64,000 nt of DNA from Limnanthes douglasii subsp. nivea (GCA_036936605.1 JAUPFV010000002.1:268840770-268904769), one strand, 5' to 3'. Shown: positions 10,595 through 22,193, counted from the stretch's first letter. Numbers and translations: made by a program. Notes: a model not told the origin generated them from the sequence alone.

Positions 10595-13194
10595 ATTCAG
10601 CTTCTGTAGCAGCAACAACAACTTATTTTTTCTTCTCAAAGTCGCCCTCCAATTTGGTTATCTCATCGTTAACTCTTTATTTTTTGCTTCGCTGGAAGTA
10701 AGAGAAGTTTGGAGACCTTCGGATTTGACATTTTCAGCAGTTAACTCATCAACATTTTTAACTTCGAGCTTATCCATCTCATCTTGATGGAGAGGGAGCC
10801 TTGGATAAGCTCAGACCTTGCTAATCCGAACATATGGAGTTGCTCAACTACCTTGCCTTGAAAATTTTCCCGTAGCCGTTTTTCATCTTCGGCAAGCCCT
10901 TTGTAACAAACCATATCTTTAAACAATTGCTTTAAATGATCTTGAGAAGCCTCGACTTGTGAAGCAAGTTATTTTGCTGCAGTGTCGAGATCGACGAATG
11001 GTTGGAGTGCAGCAAGGATTTCAGGATTGGATGGAGGAGGAGGAAAACATGTTGAGCTAGGACGAGGAATTATGTCCAAAGTTGTAGTTGGAACAGGGTG
11101 ATAGATGATTTCTGGAGATGCTTCGATGGTCCTTCTCCCGAAATGGTGCATATGAGTCTGAATATCTTGGAGGACATGATCGTCTTCTCCAGCAAGCTCT
11201 TGTGACTCGTTGAAATTAATAAAGTTGTCGGGGTCGAAGTGGTCAGTGTTTTGATTCCCATCATCAGCATTGTCTTTGATAATTATCGGAGCATCATTAT
11301 TGGTTGTTTACTCTTCGAGAGAAGGATTTTTGTTGATCTTCAACAATTGTGGTTTCTTCCTCACCGGCTAATGCGTATTCAGTGATTTTGGACTGTTTTT
11401 TTCTTTTCATGAGGACTACTGGAAGCTTTCTTTTTCTTCGAAAAAGGTTCCCGCTCTTCTTCTTCGATGGGTGAAAGAGTTTATTCTCCTGCTTTTCTCT
11501 TGCGAGGTTTAGGTTTTGGTGTATGGAAGAGCTAGCACCAGATGTACTAGTTTCTTTTTTATTCTTATTTTTCGGTTTTTGCCCTTTCTTTTTTCTCCAG
11601 AGGCAGGTGACTTTCCGATCTATTGTGGATAGGGAGGAATACCTTGCAATCAGGTTGAACTAACCTTTTACAAGAATGGTAAGGATTAGGTTTACTCATT
11701 AAATTTCGAAGAGGCAAGGCTTCCGATGTGATCGGAAAGAGATGGCTGTTAAAAAAGTTGATCGGTTGGAATGCAGTATGGAAAGCGTTGCTCCATTATT
11801 TTTCGGCCCAAATGAAAAGGTTTTGGAAAATATCATTGGCTGCTGGCCGAAGAATAACATATCGCCTCGAAATTGCTGAAATATTTATACAAATAATTAA
11901 TAAACGAGGAAGATAATAGAGATTTGTTTTAAAGTATATAATATTCGAAGAACTTACGATCGCTTCGCCAGATGAGATTTAATTTTGATGGGTTCACTTT
12001 GGATATTACTTTGCTGTTCTCCCATGCTCTAGAGATAAAAATGAAATTTTGTTTCCAAAGTTTATCCGCTTCCAAATGATCATCGATGATTTTTAAGTCA
12101 TCGACCAACGTAAGGTAGTAGAAGGGGAGCTTCTGACCTTTTGATAACTTGGTCAGAGAGATGAAGTTTATGATACTGATATGAATGTTGGACAACCGAG
12201 ATACCATAATCACAGACATGAGAGTGAACCATTGATTCAGTGTCACTTGAATATGGCATAGGTTGAGAATTTTGAAGTACTCTACAATCATAGGATCTAG
12301 TGGGAACCGAAGACCCTAGTTGATGATTTCGAGGTACACCACCAATTTATCATCTTTGCAATCTAAAGAGGTCTCTCCTTTCTAAGGCAGTCTAATAGTG
12401 ATGTTCTCTCCAATTCCCCATTGTTTCTTTAAATCTGATGCTTGACTCTTCTGGTAATATATATAGGGAACCTTTTTCAGTTCGATAATATAATCAGCAT
12501 CGAGACCTCTCAAATTTCTACCAATGGAAGCCCTCTCCTCCTCGGAAACAAAGCCCAGTTCTTTATTTTTTCGAGGCTTACAAACTTTCTTTTCTGCAAC
12601 ATCCTATGAGTCCCATCATCAGATTCAACATCATTATTAGATCTATTAGCCTTAGAATCAACTTCATCAGCTTTAGATGCTTGAGGCAATGAAATTTCGA
12701 CTTACGATGAAGGATCTTTTGTTTGAGGAGGAGTTTTAGATGGATTTTGTTGAGATAATGGGCTTTCTTCAGTTATCTCTCTCCGAGGAGGAGATTGAGT
12801 AGTTAGATTCGATGAGGTAGGAATTGGAATAACATCTGAATCATCTCCCATGTGTATAAAAGTTTTTCTCTTTTTAGTTGGTGGAGGATGAGTCGAGGAG
12901 GGAGTATTTAAGATTTGTTTTGAAGAATATTCGTTTGATTCTTCACTGATTAGAGGAGAAACTTTGATTTCAGAAGAAGAGGTTCGAGGTGTTTTAGGCG
13001 TTTCAACTTTAGAAGAAGGGCGTTCTTCGGTTATAAGAGAAGGTGAAAAAGCAGGTATTTTAGTTGTTGTTCCAACAAGAGCGTTGTTGATTAATCTGGC
13101 AGCCTTTGGAGACTAGATTGTTGTCAGGCTTTGGAGATTTTGGTTTTTTGGGTATGTTAGCCTTGGATCTTCTGGTTTTTAAATTTTTTCTCAT
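10595..13194 (-). pseudogene. Antisense gene (aORF) of fragment B
   Basis: This is a broken copy of the Tat antisense gene. The start is the ATG at 13194 (MRKNLKTRRSKANIPK), equivalent to the start in element C. A Ser/Pro-rich N-terminal part with many breaks spans 13190-12650. The conserved central domain lies at 12291-11958 (NQWFTLMSVIMVSRLSNIHI, LPFYYLTLVDDLKIIDDHLE, WRSDR). An intron runs 11957-11876 (GTAAGT donor, TTTCAG acceptor). Exon 2 resumes with a NAFHTAFQPINFFNSHLF-like block matching the E2 copy. The coiled-coil part (MDKLEVKNVDELTAEN) runs off near 10595. Function is unknown; several stops and frameshifts make it inactive. Confidence 0.75.
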
Positions 13195-13749
13195 AAGCTG
13201 GATGAAGATTGACCGGATAATATGTTTTTTTATTGGAAAGTTTGAGTTTTCTGATGAAGACGCTGAGAAAGTTGAAGAACACGTTGAAGGTAGCCAAGGG
13301 TTTAAGTTTTCTCTTAAGGGATTTGTATTGTGAGAATGAAAAATGAGGCGTGTAGAAGTGGAAATGACTCTATGATGATAGGGCAAAATACAAAACGGTG
13401 AAGAACTTTGGAGTTCGACACCTGTCAGACTAGCTAGCAAGCTATGGATCCAGTACCTAGACCATCATGATGAATTTAAACGGTTACATTTGTGAATACT
13501 TTCAATAAAATTTGAAGCTTATCATTCTCCAGTTTGGATTCGATGACTATGTCTTAAAGCTACTTCCATAATGATTCGAGGACAGTGTTTGACTTCGAAT
13601 CTTCATTTTCTAATTGAGTGGTGAGATTTGATTTTTATATGAAGTAGTTGACTTTGAATTTTCAATCACAACAGCTGATATGACCTATTTAAGGATTCAA
13701 AGACATTTAGTTCTCATTCATTTATTGACATGAGAACTAAGGGGGCTAC

Positions 13750-14056
13750 TGATATGAAAGTAAGAATTTAAGGACTAAAATATAAATAATGTAAGTTTAG
13801 GAGAACAACTATAACTATGTAATATTATTGAGGACTAAAGGTAATTTACCCTCTTTTGTGTAACCGTTTTCAGTTTAAGGCTAAGTTTTAGCGCCTCTAT
13901 ATAAAGGGCAAGGCTGAACTAATAAAGGGGTTGAACACTTTTGGATCTTACTCAATTGTGCTCTGAATTTCTCTCTCTAAAATCTCTCTTTCTCTCTCTC
14001 TAGAATTCACATATTACTTCTTCCTAAGACAACATTCTTAATAACTAAACTCACCA
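13750..14056 (+). repeat. LTR of fragment B
   Basis: A 307-bp LTR starting TGATATGAAAG and ending CTCACCA. It has TATATAAA at 13898-13905 and TCTCTCTC tracts. It aligns with the element C LTRs (48667-49025 and 52070-52428, which lie on the minus strand). Confidence 0.8.
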
Positions 14057-14955
14057 ATGATGATATTAGTCATGACACAAAGGACTAAATGGCACTGAAA
14101 AAACAAATACAATACTTGATAGAAAATGGGAAGTTAACCTCTTTTGTAAAGAAGAATTTTACAATTTCTCTAAAACAAGAAATTGTTCCAAAGCAAGAGG
14201 ATACGATCATGATATCAAAAACAATTGATGAAGAATCTATAGATGCATTCGAAATCCCCACTGAGTACTTAGATCCAAAACCAAGCAGAAATAGTATAAA
14301 CATAGAAGAAGAGCCAATAACAAGAGGAAAGGTTAATAAGTGGTGTGCTTTCTTTGAATCACTAACAATTTGTAGAGGAGATACAGTTGTAGGAATATCG
14401 AATTATTCTCGGAATAGACACATCATTAGTCTAGCAACACAATTAGAAGCAGGTGCTTCAATACACCTGTATAGAAATCCGTCTCGAATATTTTTCTTTG
14501 AAGATGATGATATGAGAGATGTAGCTGGTCCACATGAGGATGCAGTGGTTATCGGGGTGGAGATAGTGGGAAGTAAGATACGAAATATTTTGATTGATAC
14601 GGGTAGTTCAGCTAACATTATGTTTATGACTACTTACAGCCAGATAAAAAACCCACCAACGATCTTACGATCGGATTGAACGATAGTCGGATTCACCGGG
14701 GCTACAACTGAGCTAGTCGGAGAGTTCGAGGAGATGGTTTAATTGGGTCGAGGACCATTCAAAAAGGTAGTTACAGTCGTGCTTGTAGTGATATATGCTC
14801 CTACATCTTATAATTTTATCTTCGAAAGGTCTTGGTTATCTAAAATTCATGTTGTGTCATCAACCGTTCATCAATGCTTAAAGTATATTGTGGGAAGTAA
14901 TGTGGGAACAGTTATAAGAAACCAGAAGATGGTAATAGAGTGTTACCGATATTAA
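14057..14955 (+). pseudogene. Element A gag C-terminus and protease
   Basis: The sequence starts inside the gag zinc-knuckle region (DDISHDTKD, then a stop where Cys is expected). It continues with LKKQIQYLIENGKLTSFVKK, the KWCAFFESLTI region and the protease ILIDTGSSANIMF (D-T-G active site, about 14590-14628). A stop follows at about 14677. The flap/C-terminal part is at 14740-14950 (LGRGPFKKVVT...SWLSKIHVVSS). The block ends at ECYRY, where spacer and reverse transcriptase should follow; instead RNase H begins. Confidence 0.8.
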
Positions 14956-16811
14956 ACTAGGGGATTTTGATATTAAATTTGCACCAAGAACTGCTATTGA
15001 AGCACAAGCATTAGCTGACTTCTTAGTTGAATTTCATTCTGAGCGAACTGATATGGAAATCGATGAGGAAACATTTGGAGCAGAGTGGAAAATCCGAACT
15101 GATGAGGGTTCAAGCTCATCTAGTTGTGGAGCAGAGGTGCAATTGGTTTCTCCTGAAGGAATTGCAATGTATCAAGCCATCTGATTTGGATTTAAATCAT
15201 CAAATAACGAAGCCGAATACGAATCTGCTTTGGCACGTTTGAGACTTGTTAAAATATACGGAGCTAAAAGGGTAAGGCTGATAAGAGACTCGCAGCTTCT
15301 CATAAACTATGCATCTGGCCTATCGGAAGCAAGAAAAGATTACTTAATGAAATATATGGGGGCTTTGAAGGTTTTAACATTGGCTTTTGAAGACGTCAGA
15401 TACGAACATGTTCACATAGCTAGAAATTTGGTAGTTGATTCTTTGGCTAAAGCTTCTTACTCAGAGGAGTAACCTTGGATAATCACACAAGAAAACCCTT
15501 CTATAGTAAAGGCATCTGAATCAGTTGAAGGATCTTTCGAAAATTTTCAAATTTCTACAAGTGTGGAAAAATATTGGAGGAGTGAGATTCAAGAATTTTT
15601 TGTGAATGACATATTACCAGTTGATAAGGTGATGGCTAAAAGAATACGATTTAAGGTATGTGTGTATGTTGTACTCGGAGATGTATTGTATAAAAAATCT
15701 TTTAGCCGACCTTTACTTCGATGTTTAAGAAGGGATGAGTCACAAATGATACTTTCAGAGCTACATGACGGGGAAGGGACATCGCACTGTGGCAACAAAA
15801 CACTGACATGAAGAGTTCTTCTTGCAAGATATTATTATCTGACTCTCTCTTCGGATGCTAAGGAATTAGTGTAGAAGTGTGATACATGACAAAGATTTTC
15901 TAACACAATTCATGCACAAGGTGTGCCCCTCAAATCGATACCTGAGTCTCTACCATTTGACGAATTGGGCATTGACCTAGTCGGACCTGTACCGATTGAA
16001 TCTGGAGGTCGACAGACAACCATTTTTGCAGTCGACTATTTCTCTAAGTTGGTAGAAGCTGAACCTTTGGTAGGGACAAAAGCTAAAGATGTGATTAGGT
16101 CTATCGTTTCTAACATTTGTTTCCGTTTTGGGTTTCGAAGGAAAATGACAATGGATAACAGACCAGAGTTTGACAAAAACAAAATGAAAGCCTTCTGTGC
16201 TTCTAAGGGGATACAAAAATGTTTTTCAGCACCATTTTACCTCCAAGCGAATAGCCAAGTCGAGGTGACTAATTGGATAATTCGAGATGGTCTAAAAAAG
16301 AACTTGGAAGGTAACGCTGGAAAATGGCCGGATTATCGACAAAAGGTTTTACGGGCTTACAGAACTACTCCTCGGACCGATATGCAAGAGTCACCATTCA
16401 TACTCGTTTATGGGATAAATGCAGTGGTACCATCAGATACATTCGTACCCTCATTTAGGCTCATGGAATATTTTGAGGAGACGAATGACAAGGGAAAGCG
16501 CACATAGTTAGATTATGGTAGAGGAGAAAAGAAGAAGGGCACAACTGAAATTTTACACTATCAGACTTTGATGAGAAGTCGATATGCTCCAAAAGTTAGA
16601 AGACGTGAATTTAAAGCTGGGGAAAAATTTCTGAGGAAAGTGTTTCCTCCATACGAAAGAAAAACAGCTTAGTAAGTTAGCTCATAACTCGGAGGGTCCG
16701 TACACGGTAACAAAAAAAGTCAAGTCGGGGACATACAGACTCCAAGATAAAGAAGGAAGAGATATTCCCCACCCCTTGAACATTGAGAACCTCAAGGTTC
16801 ATTTAGAATGA
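14956..16811 (+). pseudogene. Element A RNase H and integrase (RT deleted)
   Basis: The region begins mid-RNase H with GDFDIKFAPRTAIEAQALADF. It then has the second, archaeal-type RNase H described for Tat elements (IRTDEGSS, NNEAEYESA, LIRDSQLLIN, VVDSLAKASY). The H2C2 integrase zinc finger follows at about 15760-15900 (HDGEGTSHC), and then the core with DLVGPVP, MDNRPEF (normally TDNGPQF) and QVEVTNW as D, D, E blocks. Stops lie at about 15183, 15472, 15810, 15870 and 16507. The whole reverse transcriptase is absent between 14955 and 14956. Confidence 0.82.
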
Positions 16812-16857
16812 ATCTGTAAATTTGTAAATATTTTATTTATGAACTTATGTAAGTATC

Positions 16858-16862
16858 GGCGG
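16858..16862. repeat. Target duplication of E2, left copy
   Basis: GGCGG directly before the E2 5' LTR. The identical five bases follow the 3' LTR at 26084-26088. Confidence 0.92.
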
Positions 16863-17317
16863 TGATGAGTCCGAATTCAGCATGCACCCCGGACATGGAC
16901 AGATCAGTCCAAAGTCTCCGGACCGGACATATCGGACAGATCACATAGACCGGACAGATCACTTCGAACACTATGACCATAGGACTGTTCGAACTATGAC
17001 AAAAGTACTAAAAAACCTAAATACTTCCTGACTAAGCTACTTGCTCTCTTGCTTAGAGCTCATGGGTCTTTGAACATGACCCGGGTCCTTTAAACATGAC
17101 CCGAAAGCCCATAAGGGCCCAAACATCACACTATAAATACCCAACCACCCGCATTAACTATGAATAATGAAAATTAACTGCTACCAAGCTGCTTAATTAT
17201 CTCTCTACTCTCTAAACACTTAAAACACCCACACACCACCATTTAAACACCCACATACCACCATAAAACACCAACTGAAATTACCAGCCTACCCTCAGGC
17301 GATTATTATCCACACCA
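16863..17317 (+). repeat. E2 5' LTR
   Basis: 455 bp, TGATGAGTCC...CCACACCA. The upstream part repeats GGACAGATCA at 16897, 16934 and 16952. TATAAATA is at 17132-17139. Confidence 0.95.
17132..17139 (+). promoter_or_regulatory. E2 LTR TATA box
   Basis: TATAAATA, 269 bp into the LTR. It is identical at the same offset in the 3' LTR (25898-25905). It is the likely core promoter for the sense gag-pol transcript. Confidence 0.75.
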
Positions 17318-17319
17318 AA

Positions 17320-17338
17320 TTGGTGACCACAGTGGGAG
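17320..17338 (+). other. E2 primer binding site
   Basis: TTGGTGACCACAGTGGGAG begins two bases after the LTR end. The TGG start fits pairing with a tRNA 3' CCA. Element D has nearly the same sequence (TTGGTAACCATAGTGGGAG). I do not name the tRNA. Confidence 0.7.
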
Positions 17339-17390
17339 GAAGAGGTACCTGAATCAAGCATTCAAAACCATCTAAAAGAAATCTGTCCGA

Positions 17391-19176
17391 ATGAATCCGG
17401 ACAATCCAGAGCTACCACCGGCTTTACTCGAAGTGGTGGAAGAGAACGATGAATACACTATCGAAGAGTGTCACAGGCTAAAGTGTGAAATAGAAGCTCT
17501 GAGGGAAGAAAAGGCCAAGATGGGCATGAAAGAAAAATCCAAAGCATCAGTTGCTCATCACACCGATAACCCCAGAGAGCATGAGGCTTCCAAAACTCAT
17601 GTGAGCACCAAAAAGACTCATGCCAGTTCCAAAAAGTCTCACCGGTCCAAGCCTGTGGAGAGTTTTGACTCGAGCTCAGAATCTTCAGGTAGCTCTTCGG
17701 ACAGTGAGGGAAATAAAAAATCCTTGTCCTCTAGCAGCGATGAGGGTCGAACCAGGAAAAAACAAAAGCAGGTTAAGAAATATTCAAGAAAAAGAGACAG
17801 GCATGGAAGAATGAAAAGGCTTATTGGCAAGGGATCATCTCACCACCGGAGGTATACGGACAAGATGCTGATGGATCCCTTTGCTTTCCACGATGAGCCA
17901 GGTATCGTTGCAACTCCCAATGAGGATACTGTGTTCAGTCGTGGAAGGAATTGGAGGCAGTCTCCACTGTCTTCTAAAATCCTGTCCGGAAACCTCCCCA
18001 AGAGGTTTGACAGCACTAAAATAGAGAAGTACGATGGCAGTACTGATCCGGACAACCATCTGGAGAAATTCAAGAACTTCATGATGAACTTTGATGACGA
18101 TGATAAACTACTTTGTAGGGCATTCTCCCAATCATTTACGGGGAGTGCTCTGAAATGGTACAACAGCCTGCCTCAGGGTTGTATTAAAGATTTCGATACG
18201 TTTTGGGTGGCCTTTCGAAGGCAGTTCGTAGGGAGTAAAGAGCTGAAGGGCAATGGAGACACCATAATCCATTGTGCCCAGGAGCCAAATGAGTCCTTGA
18301 AAGAATACATAAGCCGTTTTGTGAACACAAAAAATGGGTTGGCTGATTGCTTCGAACAGGTAGCAATAGCATCCCTGAGACATGGTTTGAACCCAGGAAA
18401 TCTAGCTGATTCGGTGACCAGAAAGAAGGCCATGACATGGGGAGGGTTGCTGAATCAGGTTGGCAAACAAATAAACGTCGATGAAACAAAGAAAACCAGG
18501 GTGCACAGCCAGGTGAGATCCACCCCAGTGGCACCAACTCCAAATCAGAATCAGTCCGGGAACAAAGCAAGAGAAACCGGACAGGGGCATGGCAGGGCGA
18601 AAGCTCAGTCTCAGCCAGCTGCTCCAGCTCAAAGTCAACAATCCAGAAACAAGAGAGGGCCATGGGTCCAACCGGAGTGGTTCGTTGAGTTAAAAGAAAG
18701 CGTGGCCACTATCTTTGATAAAACAAAAGATGAGGTGCATTACCGGAGACCGGCAACACTGCAGTCTTCCAGAGAGCATCGCAACAACTCTTTTTGCCAA
18801 TATCACAATGATATTGGTCATACCACTGATGATTGCATAGCATTGAAACAAAAAGTTCAGAACTTGATTGAAAGGGGAAATTTGGGGGCCTATGTGAAAA
18901 GAAGAGGGGGTAACAGGCCTAATAACACTCACCGGGTTGGTCCAAGTAATGCTGCTCCGGAGGGAGCCATGGTTATAGTTGAAAGGTTTGACGTGGAATC
19001 TGAGTACTTGGATCCCGATCCAACTCGGAACAGAGTGGGCGCTATAGAAGAGTGTTCTAGGTCGGTCTCCGGGCTCATTAAGTTTTTCGAGTCACTTACA
19101 ATTTTCGGAGGGGACACTATGACAGCCCCTACTGCTTCTTCGAGGAAGAGGCATGTTCATACTTTGGCCTCCCAGC
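17391..19176 (+). CDS. E2 gag polyprotein
   Basis: An open frame from the ATG at 17391, which begins MNPDNPELPP; element C gag starts similarly. Residues 1-170 are charged and Ser-rich with a basic stretch (KKYSRKRDRHGRMKR). The retrotransposon gag/capsid domain lies at about 195-360 (LPKRFDSTKIEKYDGSTDPD, ALKWYNSLPQGCIKDF). A Gln/Pro-rich linker spans about 375-430. The zinc knuckle is at about 470-485 (FCQYHNDIGHTTDDC). No stop or frameshift occurs up to LASQLEEG. There the natural frame ends and the inverted insert adds about 12 foreign codons before a stop at 19221. Gag may still be made and could package RNA. Confidence 0.88.
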
Positions 19177-19327
19177 TTGAAGAAGGCATCGAATTTTATT
19201 TAACAACCCGGACACCTCATTAAAACCTCTACGCGCCACCGGGGAGGAAAGAGTATGCCCCCAAATATTTACATGGATGTTTAAACAAGTAAATATTTAC
19301 ACAAGTGCTATTCCAAGTACATCCGGA
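19177..19327 (-). repeat. Inverted repeat arm 1 replacing protease and RT
   Basis: These 151 bp are the reverse complement of 21682-21832, with three mismatches. The arm lies exactly where protease and reverse transcriptase should be. Its ends, TTGAAGAAGGC (19177-19187) and GTACATCCGGA (19317-19327), are shared by gag/pol and by the donor segment, so both joints carry 11 bp of microhomology. Confidence 0.93.
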
Positions 19328-21701
19328 CCAGCTCAATGCTCTATTCCAAATGGAGCCTCCTCGAAACATTAAAGAAGTACATCGATTAACGGGGAGATTA
19401 GCAGCCTTAAACAGATTTATCTCCAGGTTTTCGGACAGGTGTGCTCCTTTCTTTCAAACTTTGAAGGGTGCAAAGGGGTTTGAGTGGACCCCACAATGTG
19501 ATGAGGCTTTCAATGAAATCAAGAAACACCTGTCCTCCCCCAAAACTTTGTTCAAACCAGTTGATGGGGAGACTCTCTTCGTATATTTGGCAGTTTCAAG
19601 TTGTGCCATCAGTGCTGTGCTGCTAAGAGAGGTCGATAGACATCCCCACCCAGTATACTACATCAGCAAGAGCTTAATAGATGCTGAGAGGCGTTACTTG
19701 AAACTTGAAAAATTGGCATTAGCCCTAGTGATAGCTGCAAGGAAGATGAGGCCTTATTTCCAGGCTCATCCTATCATCGTCCGGACCTCTTTTCCCTTAA
19801 AGAATGTCCTTCAAAAAGCAGACATTTCGAGCAGAATGACTAAGTGGTCAGTAGAGTTGGGGGACTTTGACATAGACTTTGCTCCCCGGACAGCAGTAAA
19901 AGCCCAAGCTGTGGCTGACTTTCAGGTTGAATTCCACTCCGATAGGGATTCAGAGCAAGCTACTGATATAAAAGATAAGAAAATGTGGATCGTCCGAACA
20001 GACGGTGGATCTAGCACTATGGGATGTGGTGCAGGAATATGTTTAACTTCCCCATATGGAGACAATATGTACCAGGCTATTTGTTTTGCTTTCAGGGCAT
20101 CTAATAACGAGTCCGAATATGAAGCAGCTATAGCTGGGTTAAAGTTAGCCTACATTTGTGGGGCTAAGAGGGTCAAGCTGCTAAGTGACTCCCAATTGCT
20201 TATCCACCATGCCTTAGGCCAATCTGAGGCTAGAAAGGAGCAGCTTGTGAAGTATTTATTCCTCCTCAAGAATGAAGCACTAAAACTTAAAGCTGTTGTC
20301 TATGAGCACATTCCCCGGGCAGAAAATGAGCTAGCAGATTCATTGGCAACCATAGCATATACGGAGTCATACCCATGGATCCATGTGCTTGAAAGCCCTT
20401 CTATTCAACTTAGTAAGGGTGAAGAAGAGGAAATTTTTGAAATACAAGTGAAACAGCCTCAAGACTGGAGATTTCCTCTCCTACAATATCTGTCCGATGG
20501 TGTCGTGCCTTCAGATAAGTCACAAGCCAGAATGTTGAAACACAAGGCTCGTGGTTTTATCATATTAAGAGAAGTGTTGTACAAAAAGTCCTACAGTAAA
20601 CCTCTCCTACGTTGTTTGGGAGATGGTGAGTCACAAGTGGTCCTCTCCGAATTGCATGATGGTGAGGGATCAGCCCATTGTGGATTTAGAGCTTTAACAA
20701 GAAGAGTATTACTCTCCGGATACTATTGGCCATCGATCATGAAATATGCTAAGGAATTGGTGAGGAGGTGTGACCCATGCCAAAGGTACAACAATGAAAT
20801 TCATGTACCAGCCATTCCTCTAGAATCCATTTCTGAGCCCATTCCCTTCGCTCGATGGGGGTTGGATTTAGTAGGGCCTCTCCCCGTGGCATCCGGAGGG
20901 CACAAAACTATAATTGTGGCCATAGACTACTTCTCGAAGTAGATAGAAGCAGCCCCCCTGGCAGGGACAATGTCAAAAGCTGTCATAAAATTCATTATAT
21001 CCAACATATGTTGTAGATTTGTTGTCCCCCAAAAAATAACAACAGACAATGGGCCACAGTTCGACAATAGAGAAATGGAGAGCTTCTGTGCCTCAAGGGG
21101 TATACAGCATTGTTTTTCCTCACCTTTCCACCCACAAGCGAATGGGCAAGTTGAAGTGGCTAATAGAACTATACTCTCCGGGTTAAAGAAGAATTTGGAA
21201 GGGGCTGCTGGGAAGTGGCCTAGTTATTTGCAAGAAGTCTTGTGGGCCTACCGGATAACACCTGGGGCTGCAACACAAGAATCACCCTTCGCCTTGGTCT
21301 ATGGGATGGACGCAGTAGCCCCCATAGAGAAGACACTCCCTTTCTTTCGTGTTCACAACTTCTCCGAACACACTAATGAGATGGCAATCAGAAATCAACT
21401 TGATTTGATAGAAGAAAGACGGGTTAAGGCTCACCTCAGAGTTGCACACTATCAGGGCTTGATGAGGAGCAGGTTTGCTTCCAAAGTTAAAAGAAGAGAT
21501 TTCCAACCAAGGGATAAAGTATTAAGGAAGGTCTTCTTACACACTAAAGAAAAGCTCTTCGGAAAGCTGGCCCCAACCTGGGAGGGTCCGTATATGGTGG
21601 TTGAAAGAATCAAGCCTGGAACTTATTGGTTGGAAGATAAAGATGGCAGAGTTCTAACTCACCCTTGGAATATTGAGCATCTCCGGATGTACCTGGAATA
21701 G
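19328..21701 (+). pseudogene. E2 RNase H, aRNase H and integrase (one stop)
   Basis: The frame opens at the end of the RT connection region (PPRNIKEVHRLTGRLAALNRF). It runs through the first RNase H (about 19550-19960), then the second, archaeal-type RNase H with D-E-D-D motifs (VRTDGGSS, NNESEYEA, LLSDSQLLIH, ENELADSLA; about 19986-20360). The integrase H2C2 finger (HDGEGSAHC...CDPCQRY, 20654-20790) and core DLVGPLP, TDNGPQF, GQVEVANR follow, then a C-terminal domain ending at 21701. A single TAG at 20940-20942 replaces the Trp of YFSKW; otherwise it is open. It lacks its own start codon because protease-RT upstream is lost. Confidence 0.88.
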
Positions 21702-21832
21702 CACTTGTGTAAATATTTACTTGTTTAAACATCCATGTAAATATTTGGGGGCATACTCTTTCCTCCCCGGTGGCGCGGAGATGTTTTAATGAGGTGTCCG
21801 GGTTGTTAAATAAAATTCGATGCCTTCTTCAA
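21682..21832 (+). repeat. Inverted repeat arm 2 (donor segment)
   Basis: This is the original position of the segment copied in reverse at 19177-19327. It spans the last codons of pol, the pol stop and the start of the post-pol region. Elements A (26086 onward) and E2 share it in this orientation, which shows this arm is the ancestral one. Confidence 0.93.
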
Positions 21833-22049
21833 AATTTTCTAAGTGTTTTTAAAGTCCAATCCATTATCATATTATCCGGACTGAAATATCTAAAGGCTAT
21901 TTAAACTCTAGCCGGAGAATTTAAACACTCTCACAATGCAATATCTAAAAGCTACTTAAACTCTGGCTATCAAAATTAAAATGAACAATGAAAGAAGATG
22001 ATGGTTGCACAAAACAGAGATATTCATTAAATAAAATGACTTAAACTTG

Positions 22050-22153
22050 CCTTGGCCTTCCAAGGACTTTTAAACAGTCAAAGTAGAACACAAAAAGCAT
22101 GTCCGATTAAATCCCGGACACTATTACAAAAAGAGTGCCTTGGCCTTCCAAGG
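22050..22153. repeat. Two stem-loops between converging genes (E2)
   Basis: CCTTGGCCTTCCAAGG occurs at 22050-22065 and 22138-22153. Each can fold as a 6-bp stem (CCTTGG/CCAAGG) with a 4-base loop. They lie between the pol stop (21701) and the antisense gene stop (about 22194). E3 keeps the same pair. Confidence 0.8.
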
Positions 22154-22193
22154 ACTTTAGTTTAGATAAAAAATAAACAAAGAAGATTGTGGG

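Larger units (their letters stand above)
10595..14056 (+). mobile_element. Gypsy/Tat fragment B (antisense gene + 3' LTR)
   Basis: The 3' part of a Tat-type element. It holds the antisense gene (10595-13194, minus), a promoter-side region, a purine tract (AACTAAGGGGGCT at 13735-13747) and a plus-oriented LTR (13750-14056). Gag and pol are missing on the left. The LTR is related to those of element C. It abuts gag sequence of element A. It may be a 5'-truncated insertion into A, or the LTR may be shared in a tandem arrangement; the sequence does not decide. Confidence 0.75.
14057..16862 (+). mobile_element. Gypsy/Tat element A, left part
   Basis: It carries gag C-terminus, protease, RNase H and integrase. 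It is interrupted at 16862 by element E2 and continues at 26084. After E2 and one GGCGG copy are removed, the sequence reads GTATCGGCGGCATACTCTTT, matching the post-pol sequence of E2 (GGGGGCATACTCTTT). Its 5' LTR and gag N-terminus are missing. Confidence 0.8.

Noticed and set aside
13750..14056. Reading this LTR as the 5' LTR of element A
   Set aside because: A normal 5' LTR is followed by a primer binding site and gag start; here gag begins in the middle of the zinc-knuckle region. It is kept as an alternative (shared LTR of a tandem pair) but not annotated that way.
18132..18671. Several minus-strand open frames under E2 gag
   Set aside because: Overlapping shadows of the intact gag frame. 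They lack motifs and are not conserved in the gag of C, D or G.
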